Positions 44,519 to 53,175 of a stretch of DNA of 64,000 bases are shown here, piece by piece (within the stretch, counting starts at the first letter, position 1; each line of letters begins with the position of its first letter). The notes under the pieces are model-generated. The model ran no database searches. It was not told where the DNA came from and saw only the letters and a list, made by a program, of their open reading frames with translations. Origin of the DNA: Nocardioides sediminis (GTDB lineage Bacteria > Actinomycetota > Actinomycetes > Propionibacteriales > Nocardioidaceae); the NCBI RefSeq assembly GCF_003047295.1, contig NZ_PZYZ01000009.1, forward strand, positions 45,036-109,035, given 5' to 3'. A program made the position numbers and the translations under genes.

Positions 44519-45541
44519 TCAGCGCCAGCCCAGCCCCGGCGCCACGTGCTGCAGGACCGACTCGAGGAGGTGGGCGTTGTAGTCCACCCCGAGCTGGTTG
44601 GGCACCGTCAGCAGGATCGTGTCCGCGGTCGCGACCGCCTCGTCCTGCGCGAGCTGCTCCACCAGCACGTCCGGCTCGGCGGCGTACGTGCGACCGAAGA
44701 TCGCCCGCATCTGCGGCTCGATCTGGCCGACCTGGTCGGTGCTCTCGCCCTGGTGGCCGAAGTAGGCCCGGTCCGTGTCGGTGGTGATGGGCATGATCGA
44801 GCGGCTGACCGAGACGCGCGGCTGACCCGGGTGGCCGGCCTCCGCCCACGCGTCGCGGAACGCCTCGACCTGCTTGCGCTGCTGCACGTGGAACGGCTCG
44901 CCGGTCTCGTCCTGCTTGAGCGTCGAGCTCATCAGGTGCATGCCCATCCGTCCCGCCCACCGGGCGGTCGAGTCCGAGCCCGCGCCCCACCAGATGCGGT
45001 CGCGCAGCCCCTCGGAGTACGGCTCCAGGGGCAGCAGGCCGGGCGGGTTGGGAAACATCGGACGAGGGTTGGGCCGGGCGAAGCCCGCGCCCGAGAGCAC
45101 CCGCAGGAAGACCTCGGTGTGCCGTCGTGCCATGTCGGCGTCGGTCTCGCCCTCCAGGGGCTCGTAGCCGAAGAGGCGCCATCCGTCGATCACCTGCTCG
45201 GGTGACCCACGGCTGATCCCCAGCTGGAGCCGGCCGCCGGAGATCAGGTCCGCGGCGCCCGCGTCCTCAGCCATGTACATCGGGTTCTCGTAGCGCATGT
45301 CGATGACCCCGGTGCCGATCTCGATCCGGCTGGTCCGCGCCCCGACGGCCGCCAGCAGCGGGAACGGGCTGGCCAGCTGGCGGGCGAAGTGGTGCACCCG
45401 GAAGTAGGCGCCGTCGACCCCGAGCTCCTCCGCGGCGACGGCGAGGTCGATGGACTGCAGCAGGGTGTCGGCGGCGGTGCGCACCTGCGAGTGCGGCGTC
45501 TCGGACCAGTGCCCGAAGTTCAGGAACCCGATCTTCTTCAT
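44519..45541 (-). CDS. LLM-class flavin-dependent oxidoreductase
   Basis: A 340-residue bacterial-luciferase-like monooxygenase. Conserved phrases are MKKIGFLNFGHW, DGAYFRVHHFARQLASPFPLLAAVGARTSRIEIGTGVIDMRYENPMYMAEDAGAADLISGGRLQLGISRGSPEQ and MGMHLMSSTL. It should use reduced FMN or F420; the TIM-barrel pattern does not decide which. The substrate is unknown. ATG 45541 is the natural start; upstream open frame has no homology. It is divergent from the benE gene (88-nt gap). Confidence 0.85.
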   Translation of the reverse strand: MKKIGFLNFGHWSETPHSQVRTAADTLLQSIDLAVAAEELGVDGAYFRVHHFARQLASPFPLLAAVGARTSRIEIGTGVIDMRYENPMYMAEDAGAADLISGGRLQLGISRGSPEQVIDGWRLFGYEPLEGETDADMARRHTEVFLRVLSGAGFARPNPRPMFPNPPGLLPLEPYSEGLRDRIWWGAGSDSTARWAGRMGMHLMSSTLKQDETGEPFHVQQRKQVEAFRDAWAEAGHPGQPRVSVSRSIMPITTDTDRAYFGHQGESTDQVGQIEPQMRAIFGRTYAAEPDVLVEQLAQDEAVATADTILLTVPNQLGVDYNAHLLESVLQHVAPGLGWR

Positions 45542-45615
45542 GCTGGGTCGAACAAGATCACGCCGGGGTTGTTCCCGGCACCCGGACCGGCGCGCCCCGG
45601 AGAGGCGCCGAGCCC

Positions 45616-45621
45616 TAGCCT
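45616..45621 (+). promoter_or_regulatory. Leaderless -10 box of benE
   Basis: TAGCCT, 8 nt before ATG 45630; no Shine-Dalgarno is present. Confidence 0.45.
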
Positions 45622-45629
45622 CGGCGTCC

Positions 45630-46838
45630 ATGAGCAGGTCCACGACCGGTACGACGACCGCGAGCGGCACGTCGCACGCCGTCGTCGCCGGCGTCGTGAC
45701 CGCCCTCGTCGGCTTCACCTCGTCGTTCGCGGTGGTGCTCACCGGCCTCACCGCCGTGGGGGCGACTCCGCAGCAGGCGGCCTCGGGGCTCGCCGTCGTC
45801 TCGGTGACCATGGGGCTGGGGTGCGTGCTGCTCTCGCTGCGCCACCGGGTCCCGGTCACCATGGCCTGGTCGACCCCCGGCGCGGCGCTCCTCGCGGGGG
45901 CCGCCGTACCCGCCGCCGGGTGGGCCGCGGCCGTCGGTGCGTTCGGCGTCGCCGGGCTCCTCTACCTCCTCACCGCGGTCGTGAGGCCGCTCGCCACGTG
46001 GGTCAGCCGGATCCCGGTCGCGGTCGCGAGCGGGATGCTCGCGGGAGTGCTGCTGACCCTGTGCGTGGCACCCTTCCGCGCGCTCGCCGAGGCCCCGGCG
46101 GCGATCGGCCCGGTGCTCCTGACCTGGCTGGTGCTCCTGCGCGTGGCCCGCCGCTGGGCCGTGCCCGGGGCACTCGTGGCGGCAGGCGTCGTGATCGCCG
46201 TCGCGGGGCAGCCGCTGCCCGACGACTCGCTCCTCCCGGCCCTCACCTGGACGGCGCCGGTCCTCGACTGGGGCGCGGTGGTCGCGCTCGGGGTGCCGCT
46301 CTACCTCGTCACGATGACCGGCCAGAACATCCCGGGTGTGGCCGTGCTTGAGTCCTTCGGCTACCGCGCTCCCCTGCGTCCCGCTCTGGGCTGGGCCGGG
46401 GTCGCCACGGTGGCGACGGCCCCGGCCGGCGGCTACAGCATCAACCTGGCGGCGATCTCGGCCGCGCTGGCCGCCGGCCCGGAGGCCGGACCCGACCGCG
46501 ACCAACGCTGGGTCGCGGGCGTGACGTGCGGGGCGTCGTACGTCTGCCTCGCTCCCCTGTCGGTGCTCGTCACCTCGCTGGCGGCGGCCGCCCCGGCGGG
46601 CATCCTGGCGGCGGTCGCGGGGGTAGCACTGATCGGGACCTTCGCCTCCTCGGCGACCGCCGCGCTCGCCGAGCCGCAGCACCGCGAGGCCGGTGCCGTG
46701 ACCTTCCTGGTCGCCGCCTCGGGGCTCTCCTTCGCCGGCGTCAGCCCGGCGTTCTGGGCGCTGGTCGCCGGGGGTGCGGTGCTGCTGGTGACCGGACGCG
46801 CCGTACGACGCCCCGGCATCGCTGCCTCGCAGGGGTGA
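45630..46838 (+). CDS. benE: BenE-family benzoate/H+ symporter-like transporter
   Basis: A 402-residue membrane protein with about 12 helices. BenE signatures include VVAGVVTALVGFTSSFAVVLTGL, HRVPVTMAWSTPGAALL, VPLYLVTMTGQNIPGVAVLESFGY and APAGGYSINLAAISAAL. BenE imports benzoate in Acinetobacter; the substrate here is unproven, since no aromatic-degradation gene is nearby. ATG 45630 follows TAGCCT by 8 nt. Confidence 0.87.
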   Translation: MSRSTTGTTTASGTSHAVVAGVVTALVGFTSSFAVVLTGLTAVGATPQQAASGLAVVSVTMGLGCVLLSLRHRVPVTMAWSTPGAALLAGAAVPAAGWAAAVGAFGVAGLLYLLTAVVRPLATWVSRIPVAVASGMLAGVLLTLCVAPFRALAEAPAAIGPVLLTWLVLLRVARRWAVPGALVAAGVVIAVAGQPLPDDSLLPALTWTAPVLDWGAVVALGVPLYLVTMTGQNIPGVAVLESFGYRAPLRPALGWAGVATVATAPAGGYSINLAAISAALAAGPEAGPDRDQRWVAGVTCGASYVCLAPLSVLVTSLAAAAPAGILAAVAGVALIGTFASSATAALAEPQHREAGAVTFLVAASGLSFAGVSPAFWALVAGGAVLLVTGRAVRRPGIAASQG

Positions 46839-46872
46839 GGCGGCGCACCCACCCCGCTGGCAGGGTCGGGAC

Positions 46873-47370
46873 ATGACCCACGACCAGCACGCGGACCACA
46901 CCGACCAGCTCGAGACCGTCACCGAGATCATGCGCGAGACCCGGATCGCCGTCCTGACCTATCACTCGGCGGAGGGACAGCTCGTCTCGACGCCGATGGG
47001 CACGCAGGACTTCGAGACCCCCTCCACGGTCTGGTTCATCACCGAGAAGGACACCGACAAGGTCCGCGCCATCGCCGCCGACCCGCGCGTCAACGTCGCC
47101 TACTCCAGCAAGGCCGGGTGGGTGTCCCTGTCCGGCACCGCGCGGCTCAACGAGGACCGCGCCAAGCTCGCGGAGCTGTGGGACGCCTCGGCCGGCACCT
47201 TCATGTCCGGCGGCCCGGAGGACGACGAGAACGCCCTGATCGAGGTGTCCGGCCTGACCGCGGAGTACTGGGAGTCGCCCGGCAAGGTCACCGCCGCGAT
47301 CCAGATGGCCAAGGGACTGGTGAGCGACGCCGAGCCCGACCTCGGCGACAACGACACGGTCGCCCTGTGA
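46873..47370 (+). CDS. PPOX/FMN-binding split-barrel protein (general stress 26-like)
   Basis: A 165-residue pyridoxamine-5'-phosphate-oxidase-fold protein: IMRETRIAVLTYHSAEGQLVSTPMGTQ, STVWFITEKDTDKVRAIAADPRVNVAYSSKAGWVSLSGTARL, AEYWESPGKVTAAIQMAKGL. Proteins of this type bind FMN or F420 and are often stress-induced. ATG 46873 lies 6 nt after CAGGGT (46861-46866), a possible leaderless -10. The gap to the next gene (47371-47545) contains a short CCGTA ... TACGG inverted repeat near 47448-47462. Confidence 0.83.
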   Translation: MTHDQHADHTDQLETVTEIMRETRIAVLTYHSAEGQLVSTPMGTQDFETPSTVWFITEKDTDKVRAIAADPRVNVAYSSKAGWVSLSGTARLNEDRAKLAELWDASAGTFMSGGPEDDENALIEVSGLTAEYWESPGKVTAAIQMAKGLVSDAEPDLGDNDTVAL

Positions 47371-47545
47371 CGCGCTGACCCGGCCCGCGCGGGGGTGGGC
47401 TAGCACCGGGATGACCAGGGCGGCATGGCCCGAACGGGTCATTTCCGTACCGCATACGGCGTGTTTGCGGCGGTAACGCGTCAGGACCCCGGAGGTCGCG
47501 TGTCACCGTGGTGTCAGCCCAGCAACGACGCTCAGGAGCAGGACC

Positions 47546-47692
47546 ATGTGGGACACCGTGGACACCAACGGAACGCACCTCTCGCACGACATGCCGTGTC
47601 CCGGCTGCGGCCACGCGACGCACAGCTACCTGCCCTGCTCCGACTCGTGCTCCTGCGTCCGCGGACGCGTGCTGACCGGCGCCACCCGCTGA
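47546..47692 (+). CDS. 48-aa cysteine-rich zinc-ribbon-like small protein
   Basis: ATG 47546 is preceded by AGGAG with 7-nt spacing. The peptide starts MWDTVDTNGTHLSHDMPCPGCGH and continues with YLPCSDSCSCVRGR. Six cysteines in a CPxCGH ... C...C.C pattern suggest zinc or another metal site. Length 48 residues, too short for default gene callers. The codons use G/C at third positions like the neighbours, which supports coding. I do not know a function. It is convergent with the phoD-like gene 16 nt away. Confidence 0.65.
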   Translation: MWDTVDTNGTHLSHDMPCPGCGHATHSYLPCSDSCSCVRGRVLTGATR

Positions 47693-47707
47693 GCGGAGGG
47701 GGCGCCG

Positions 47708-49438
47708 TCAGCGCGTCCGGTCGCCGAGCTCGTAGTCGGCGACCTTGGTCAGCCGGGGCGCGTCGTGGTCGCCGCCGACGACCTTGCCGCTGACCCACCA
47801 CATCCGCAGGGACCCGGGCGCCAGCTCCAGGAACGCCAGGTTGTTGTCGAACCACGGACCCTTGGCGTACTTCCAGGTGATCGGGCTGGTGGGCACCTTC
47901 GTCGACTTCGACGCGAGTCGCCCCAGCGGCCCCGCCACGCCGTAGCTGAGCACGGCGGTCGCGAAGCGCATGTTGCGCGAGAGCGGGTTGCGGATGGGCG
48001 AGCAGACGGCCTGGATGAGCCGGCTCTGCATCACCTCGCCGCTGCGCGTCGTACGCCGTGACAGTCGCGCCTCGCTGACGTAGCTGTGGTGGACGTCCCC
48101 GGAGAGGAACGTGACGCTGACCGGCGCGCGACCCCGGCGTCCCTCCGCGACCGCGATGGCCATGTCGGCGACCTTGGCGAAGCTGTCCTGGAAGGCCGCC
48201 CAGTGCTCGAGGTCGACGAGCTGGCGCGCCCACTCCCCCACGCGTGCCCCGCGCCTGCCCCAGGCGCCGCCGGCCATCGCCTCACCGGCGGCCTCGAGGT
48301 GGTGCAGGCCGCGGGCCAGCATGAAGGGCAGCGAGGTGCCGATGAGCAGGTGGTCGACGTCGCCGCGCATGTGCTCGTCGAGCCAGGTGAGCTCGTCGGG
48401 GTCGAGCAGCGCGCGGTGGTCGGGGTCGAGGACCCGCGCCGCCCGCGAGTCGACCACCACGAGGCGCGCCTGGTCGTCGAACTCCCGCGCATAGCTCCAC
48501 CGGTAGGTCTGCGGCTCCTGGTCGACCCGCTCGGCGAACGCGTCGAGCACCTCGGTGAGGTCGGGCTCGTCGTCGCCCTCGTGCTCCAGCACCCGCCGCC
48601 AGATCTCGTCCTCGCGGCGCTCGGCCGGGGAGAGGTTGCCCAGGTGCTGGTAGACCCAGTAGGACGCGAGCCCGGCCACGATCCGGCCGTGCCACCAGGA
48701 GGTGGCCTCCATCTCCTCCCGCCAGGACTGGGAGGTGTTCCAGTCGTCGCGGATGTCGTGGTCGTCGAAGATCATCGCGCTCGGCAGGGTGGAGAGCAGC
48801 CAGCGGTTGGTCTCCTCCGTCCAGGCCAGGGAGTAGAGGTGGGCGTACTCCTGGTAGTCCTTCAGCTCGTTCCACGGGGGCTGCTCGATGTCGCGCCGGG
48901 CGCTGATGAACGCCCGCATCTGCTCGGTCGTCTCGTCGGCGTAGACCTGGTCGCCGAGGAACAGCACCAGGTCGGGCCAGCCGGGCTCGAGCAGGTCGCG
49001 GTCGCCGTCGGCGTCGTAGGCGTCGGCGCGTCCCGCCATCCGCAGGGCGTAGGTCCGCAGGGCGTCGACGCCGTGGGTCTTGTTGCCCTCCTCGTCGTGG
49101 GAGACCGAGGTGCGGCAGGAGCCGAAGGCCAGCCGCAGGGGCTTGCCCGGCACGAGCGTGGCGATGACGGGCTCGGGCAGCCGGGAGTCCTCGGGCGGCC
49201 ACACGACGTGGTCGTCGACGGCCACGGTGTACGGCGCCCGTGACCCCGGCTCGAGGCCGTCGACCTCGACGAGGGCGTAGTGGTGACCGTGCACGACGAA
49301 GGTGCCGGCCGACCAGGAGCGGCCCTCCCGGGTCACGGTCACGCGTGCCTTGTCGCGGGTCTCCACCCAGACGGAGGCGGAGGTCTCGTCGACGTACCGC
49401 AGCAGGGGGCCGACGAGCAGGTCGGGGACGGAGGCCAT
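47708..49438 (-). CDS. PhoD-type alkaline phosphatase family protein
   Basis: A 576-residue PhoD-like metallophosphatase. An N-terminal Fn-III-like domain (about 1-95) is followed by LAFGSCRTSVSHDEEGNKTHG, the metal site LVLFLGDQVYAD, IFDDHDIRDDWN and later LSGDVHHSYVSEARLS. There is no Tat signal peptide, unlike secreted PhoD, so it may be cytoplasmic and act on other phosphoesters. It starts 1 nt after the Zn-dehydrogenase stop, so the two form an operon. Confidence 0.85.
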   Translation of the reverse strand: MASVPDLLVGPLLRYVDETSASVWVETRDKARVTVTREGRSWSAGTFVVHGHHYALVEVDGLEPGSRAPYTVAVDDHVVWPPEDSRLPEPVIATLVPGKPLRLAFGSCRTSVSHDEEGNKTHGVDALRTYALRMAGRADAYDADGDRDLLEPGWPDLVLFLGDQVYADETTEQMRAFISARRDIEQPPWNELKDYQEYAHLYSLAWTEETNRWLLSTLPSAMIFDDHDIRDDWNTSQSWREEMEATSWWHGRIVAGLASYWVYQHLGNLSPAERREDEIWRRVLEHEGDDEPDLTEVLDAFAERVDQEPQTYRWSYAREFDDQARLVVVDSRAARVLDPDHRALLDPDELTWLDEHMRGDVDHLLIGTSLPFMLARGLHHLEAAGEAMAGGAWGRRGARVGEWARQLVDLEHWAAFQDSFAKVADMAIAVAEGRRGRAPVSVTFLSGDVHHSYVSEARLSRRTTRSGEVMQSRLIQAVCSPIRNPLSRNMRFATAVLSYGVAGPLGRLASKSTKVPTSPITWKYAKGPWFDNNLAFLELAPGSLRMWWVSGKVVGGDHDAPRLTKVADYELGDRTR

Positions 49439-49439
49439 C

Positions 49440-50456
49440 TCAGGGCTCCAGCAGGACCTTGGTCGCGCGACGCTCGTCCATCGCGCGGTAGCCCTCCGGG
49501 GACTGCTCCAACGGCAGGGTCAGGTCGAAGACCAGGCCCGGGTCGATGGCGCCGCTCAGCGTGAGCTCGAGGAGCTCGGGGAGGTACTTGCGCACCGGCG
49601 CCATGCCACCCGCGAGGCCGATGTTGCGCTGGAACATCCGGCGGACCGGCAGCTCGACGCCGTGGGGCACGCCGACGAAGCCGACGGTCGAGCCCGGCCG
49701 GGCGATGGCGAAGGCCTGCTTGATCGACTCGTCGGTGCCCACGCACTCCAGGACGGCGTCCGCGCCGACGCCGCCGGTCAGCTCGGCGATCCTCTCGGCG
49801 CCCTCCTTGCCGCGCTCGGCGACGACGTCGGTCGCGCCGAAGCGCTTGGCGATCGCCTGGCGGGACTCGTGGCGCGACATGGCGACCACGCGGTCGGCGC
49901 CGAGCTGCGCCGCCGCGAGCACCCCGCACAGGCCCACGGCGCCGTCGCCCACGACGACCGCGGTGCTGCCCTTGGTCACCCCGGCCGACACCGCCGCGTG
50001 CCAGCCGGTGGCCATCACGTCGGACAGGGTCAGCAGCGAGGGGTAGAGCGACCGGTCGGGCATCCCGTCGGTCTTCACCAGGGAGCCGTCGGCCTGGGTG
50101 ACGCGGGCGTACTCCGCCTGGCCGCTCGAGGTGAAGCCGAGGTTGACGCACCCGGAGTGGGCGCCCGCCCTGCAGTGGACGCACGTGTTGTCGCAGTGGT
50201 CGAACGGCACGATGACGAAGTCGCCGGGCGAGAACGCGGACACCTCGCCGCCGACCTCCTCCACGACACCGATGCACTCGTGGCCGATGGTGTCGCCCGG
50301 CGTGATGTCGTTGTGGCCGCGGTAGGGCCACAGGTCGGAGCCGCAGATGCAGCCGGCGGCCACCTTGACGATGGCGTCGGTGGGGGCCTCGATGGTCGGG
50401 TCGGGGACGTCCTCGACGCGGATGTCACCGGGGGCGTGGATGGTCGTTGCGCGCAT
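49440..50456 (-). CDS. Zinc-dependent alcohol dehydrogenase family protein
   Basis: A 338-residue medium-chain dehydrogenase. Catalytic zinc ligands appear in AGCICGSDLW and IGHECIGVVEEVG. Structural-zinc-type cysteines are in FDHCDNTCVHCRAGAHSGC. The cofactor fold is AVVVGDGAVGLCGVLAAAQLGADRVVAMSRHESR, with no acidic residue after strand 2, so NADP(H) may be preferred. The substrate is unknown. It is first in the operon with the phoD-like gene, divergent from the HTH-MurA gene (91 nt). Confidence 0.87.
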   Translation of the reverse strand: MRATTIHAPGDIRVEDVPDPTIEAPTDAIVKVAAGCICGSDLWPYRGHNDITPGDTIGHECIGVVEEVGGEVSAFSPGDFVIVPFDHCDNTCVHCRAGAHSGCVNLGFTSSGQAEYARVTQADGSLVKTDGMPDRSLYPSLLTLSDVMATGWHAAVSAGVTKGSTAVVVGDGAVGLCGVLAAAQLGADRVVAMSRHESRQAIAKRFGATDVVAERGKEGAERIAELTGGVGADAVLECVGTDESIKQAFAIARPGSTVGFVGVPHGVELPVRRMFQRNIGLAGGMAPVRKYLPELLELTLSGAIDPGLVFDLTLPLEQSPEGYRAMDERRATKVLLEP

Positions 50457-50512
50457 GTCGGCGATCCTCGCACGGCGTCGATGGCGCCGCGCGACACGGC
50501 GGCCGGGGAATA

Positions 50513-50540
50513 TTGTCCTATCTCATATCTGAGATAGCGT
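50513..50540 (+). promoter_or_regulatory. Promoter of the HTH-MurA gene (leaderless)
   Basis: TTGTCC (50513-50518), 16-nt spacer, TAGCGT (50535-50540), then 7 nt to ATG 50548. The spacer is almost entirely filled by a palindrome. Confidence 0.6.
50518..50537. promoter_or_regulatory. Palindromic operator inside the HTH-MurA promoter
   Basis: Perfect 8-nt arms CTATCTCA (50518-50525) and TGAGATAG (50530-50537) around TATC, lying between the -35 and -10 boxes. It is conspicuously AT-rich for this genome. Confidence 0.65.
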
Positions 50541-50547
50541 GATCGGC

Positions 50548-52074
50548 ATGCAGACCGACTACAAGGGCCGCATCGGCAACCTCATCCGGGACGCTCGCAA
50601 GCACCGTGGGCTCACCCAGCACCAGCTCGCCGAGCTGCTGGCCACCAGTCAGAGTGCCATCAACCGCATCGAGAAGGGCCACCAGAACCTGTCGCTCGAG
50701 ATGCTGGCGCGCATCGGCGCCGCCCTCGACTCCGAGATCGTCGCCCTCGGTGCTGGTCCCACCCACCTGCGTGTCGTCGGCCCGACCACCCTGTCGGGCT
50801 CGATCGAGGTCAAGACCTCCAAGAACGCCGGCGTCGCGCTGCTCTGCGCCTCGCTGCTCAACCGGGGCCGTACGACGCTGCGCAAGGTCGCCCGGATCGA
50901 GGAGGTCAACCGCCTCCTCGAGGTGCTCGGGTCGCTGGGCGTGCAGACCCGCTGGCTCAACGACCAGAACGACCTCGAGATCATCCCGCCGGCCGAGCTC
51001 GACCTCGCCCACATCGACGAGGACGCCGCGCGGCGTACCCGCTCGGTCATCATGTTCCTCGGTCCCCTGCTGCACCGCGCGGACACCTTCGACCTCCCCT
51101 ACGCCGGTGGCTGCAACCTCGGCACGCGCACCGTCGAGCCGCACATGTCGGCACTGCGGCCGTTCGGCCTCGAGGTCAAGGCGACCGACGGCTCCTACCA
51201 CGCCACGGTCAACCGTGCGGTCGAGCCCGAGCGTGCGATCGTGCTGACCGAGCGGGGCGACTCGGTGACCGAGAACGCCCTGATGGCGGCCGCGCTGAAC
51301 CCCGGCACGACGGTGATCCGCAACGCCTCGTCCAACTACATGGTCCAGGACCTCTGCTTCTACCTGCAGAAGCTGGGTGTGCAGGTCGAGGGCGTCGGCA
51401 GCACCACGCTGCGTGTCACCGGTTGCGAGCAGATCGACGTCGACGTCGACTACTCCCCCTCCGAGGACCCCATCGAGGCGATGTCGCTGCTGGCGGCCGC
51501 CATCGTGACCCGCTCCGAGATCACCATCAAGCGCGTCCCGATCGAGTTCCTCGAGCTCGAGCTCGCGATCCTCGAGGGGATGGGCTTCCGCTACTCGCGC
51601 ACCGAGGAGTACGTCGCCGCCAACGGCGCCACCCGGCTGATCGACATCACCACCTACCCCAGCGACCTCGTCGCGCCGCTGGACAAGATCCACCCGATGC
51701 CGTTCCCGGGCCTCAACATCGACAACCTGCCGTTCTTCGCGGTCATCGCGGCCGTGGCCGAGGGGCAGACCCTGCTGCACGACTGGGTCTACGAGAACCG
51801 CGCGATCTACCTCACCGAGCTCAACAAGCTCGGCGCCCAGGTCAAGCTGCTCGACCCGCACCGCGTGCTGGTGGAGGGTCCGACCCACTGGTCGGGCGCG
51901 GAGATCGTGTGCCCGCCGGCCCTGCGCCCGGCGGTGGTGATCCTGCTGGCCATGCTGGCGTCCAAGGGCACCTCGGTGCTGCGGTCGACCTACGTCATCC
52001 ACCGCGGCTACGAGGACCTCGCCGAGCGCCTCAACCTGCTCGGCGCCAACATCGAGACCTTCCGCGACATTTGA
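50548..52074 (+). CDS. XRE-type HTH fused to UDP-GlcNAc 1-carboxyvinyltransferase (MurA-like)
   Basis: A 508-residue fusion. Residues about 8-65 are an XRE helix-turn-helix (LIRDARKHRGLTQHQLAELLATSQSAINRIEKGHQNLSLEMLARIG). Residues about 72-505 are an EPSP-synthase-fold MurA domain. Catalytic features are kept: K92-N93 (TSKNAGVALL), the PEP-reactive cysteine C189 in AGGCNLGTRTVEPH, the Asp in PFPGLNIDNLPFF, and Arg in PPALRPAVV. It should make UDP-GlcNAc-enolpyruvate or sense that substrate. ATG 50548 is 7 nt after TAGCGT; GTG 50539 would overlap the -10 box. The palindrome in its promoter suggests self-regulation. Confidence 0.85.
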   Translation: MQTDYKGRIGNLIRDARKHRGLTQHQLAELLATSQSAINRIEKGHQNLSLEMLARIGAALDSEIVALGAGPTHLRVVGPTTLSGSIEVKTSKNAGVALLCASLLNRGRTTLRKVARIEEVNRLLEVLGSLGVQTRWLNDQNDLEIIPPAELDLAHIDEDAARRTRSVIMFLGPLLHRADTFDLPYAGGCNLGTRTVEPHMSALRPFGLEVKATDGSYHATVNRAVEPERAIVLTERGDSVTENALMAAALNPGTTVIRNASSNYMVQDLCFYLQKLGVQVEGVGSTTLRVTGCEQIDVDVDYSPSEDPIEAMSLLAAAIVTRSEITIKRVPIEFLELELAILEGMGFRYSRTEEYVAANGATRLIDITTYPSDLVAPLDKIHPMPFPGLNIDNLPFFAVIAAVAEGQTLLHDWVYENRAIYLTELNKLGAQVKLLDPHRVLVEGPTHWSGAEIVCPPALRPAVVILLAMLASKGTSVLRSTYVIHRGYEDLAERLNLLGANIETFRDI

Positions 52075-52089
52075 GCCGCGTCGGCCCGC

Positions 52090-52350
52090 TCAGCCGAACA
52101 ACGTCTCCACCCACGCCCTCGACCGCTTCGCCGCGGCCGGGGGCGCGGTCATGTCAGGTGTGATGCGCGGCAGCGGGGCGGTACGGGTGCCCGAGCCGGC
52201 GTGCCAGTCGTTCTCGGCCTCGATGAGCGTGCCGAGCTCGGCACGGTCGAGGAAGACGCCGTGCCCCTCGGGGCACTGGCTGACGGTGGCGACGCCCAGC
52301 GAGCGCTCGCGCATCTCGGTCCCGCAACGCGGGCAGGTGAGGGGCTCCAT
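52090..52350 (-). CDS. Zinc-ribbon (zf-TFIIB) small protein
   Basis: An 86-residue protein with one zf-TFIIB zinc ribbon: LTCPRCGTEMRERSLGVATVSQCPEGHGVFLDRAELGTLI, in which the last zinc ligand is His rather than Cys. A basic, proline-containing C-terminal tail follows. Nucleic-acid binding is a family guess. ATG 52350 lies 7 nt after a minus-strand TACCGT box. It is convergent with the HTH-MurA gene and divergent from the GDPD gene (39 nt). Confidence 0.8.
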   Translation of the reverse strand: MEPLTCPRCGTEMRERSLGVATVSQCPEGHGVFLDRAELGTLIEAENDWHAGSGTRTAPLPRITPDMTAPPAAAKRSRAWVETLFG

Positions 52351-52357
52351 TTCCCAG

Positions 52358-52363
52358 ACGGTA
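52358..52363 (-). promoter_or_regulatory. Leaderless -10 box of the zf-TFIIB gene
   Basis: Minus-strand TACCGT, 7 nt before ATG 52350. Confidence 0.4.
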
Positions 52364-52389
52364 CTCCCGGTGGGGCCCATACTGCTCGC

Positions 52390-53175
52390 GTGACACGGCC
52401 CGACTCGCCCGACCGGCCCACGGTGCTGGCCTTCGCGCACCGCGGCGGCGCCTACCACCCGGAGATCGAGGGCCTCGAGAACACCATGGCGGCGTTCCGG
52501 CACGCCGTGTCGCTCGGCTACCGCCACCTCGAGACCGACGTCCACGTCACCCGCGACGGCGTCCTGCTCGCCTTCCACGACACCGTGCTGGACCGCGTCA
52601 CCGACCGTGTCGGCCCGATCGCGGAGACGTCGTACGCCGAGGTGCAGCAGGCCCTGATCGGCGGCCGCGAGCGGGTGCCCACCCTCGCCGAGCTCTTCGA
52701 CGCCTTCCCCGCCGCGCGCTTCAACATCGACCTCAAGTCCCACGGCGCCGTGGAGGCGCTGGCCGGCTTCCTCGACGAGCGCGCGGCCTGGGACCGCGTC
52801 GTCGTGGGGTCGTTCTCGGTCCGTCGGATGCGTGCCTTCCGCGCGCGCACGGCCGGTCGGGTCGCCACGTCCGCGCACCCGCTCGAGGTGGCGGCGTACG
52901 TCGTCCTGCCGAGCGCGCGCCTCGCCCGGCGCCTGACCCGCGACCGGCCGCGGGTCCTGCAGGTGCCGCACCGGCGCGGGCGCCTGGTCGTCGCCTCGTC
53001 CGGGCTGGTGCGCCGCGCGCACGCCAACGGCCTCGACGTCCACGTGTGGACCATCGACGACCCCGACGAGATGCACCTGCTGCTCGACCGTGGTGTCGAC
53101 GGCCTGATGACCGACCGCACCGACATACTCAGGGACGTGCTGCGCAGCCGTGGCCTGTGGGAGGAACCATCGTGA
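52390..53175 (+). CDS. Glycerophosphodiester phosphodiesterase
   Basis: A 261-residue GDPD-family enzyme that would hydrolyse glycerophosphodiesters to glycerol-3-phosphate plus an alcohol. Signature elements: AHRGGAYHPEIEGLENTMAAFRHAVSLGYRHLETDVHVTRDGVLLAFHD (active-site HR, E, D, H), FNIDLKS and VHVWTIDDPDEMHLLLDRGVDGLMTD. No signal peptide is seen, so it is cytoplasmic. GTG 52390 is the likely start. Its stop overlaps the transporter start (GTGA), so it may be translationally coupled to the MFS gene. Confidence 0.9.
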   Translation: MTRPDSPDRPTVLAFAHRGGAYHPEIEGLENTMAAFRHAVSLGYRHLETDVHVTRDGVLLAFHDTVLDRVTDRVGPIAETSYAEVQQALIGGRERVPTLAELFDAFPAARFNIDLKSHGAVEALAGFLDERAAWDRVVVGSFSVRRMRAFRARTAGRVATSAHPLEVAAYVVLPSARLARRLTRDRPRVLQVPHRRGRLVVASSGLVRRAHANGLDVHVWTIDDPDEMHLLLDRGVDGLMTDRTDILRDVLRSRGLWEEPS

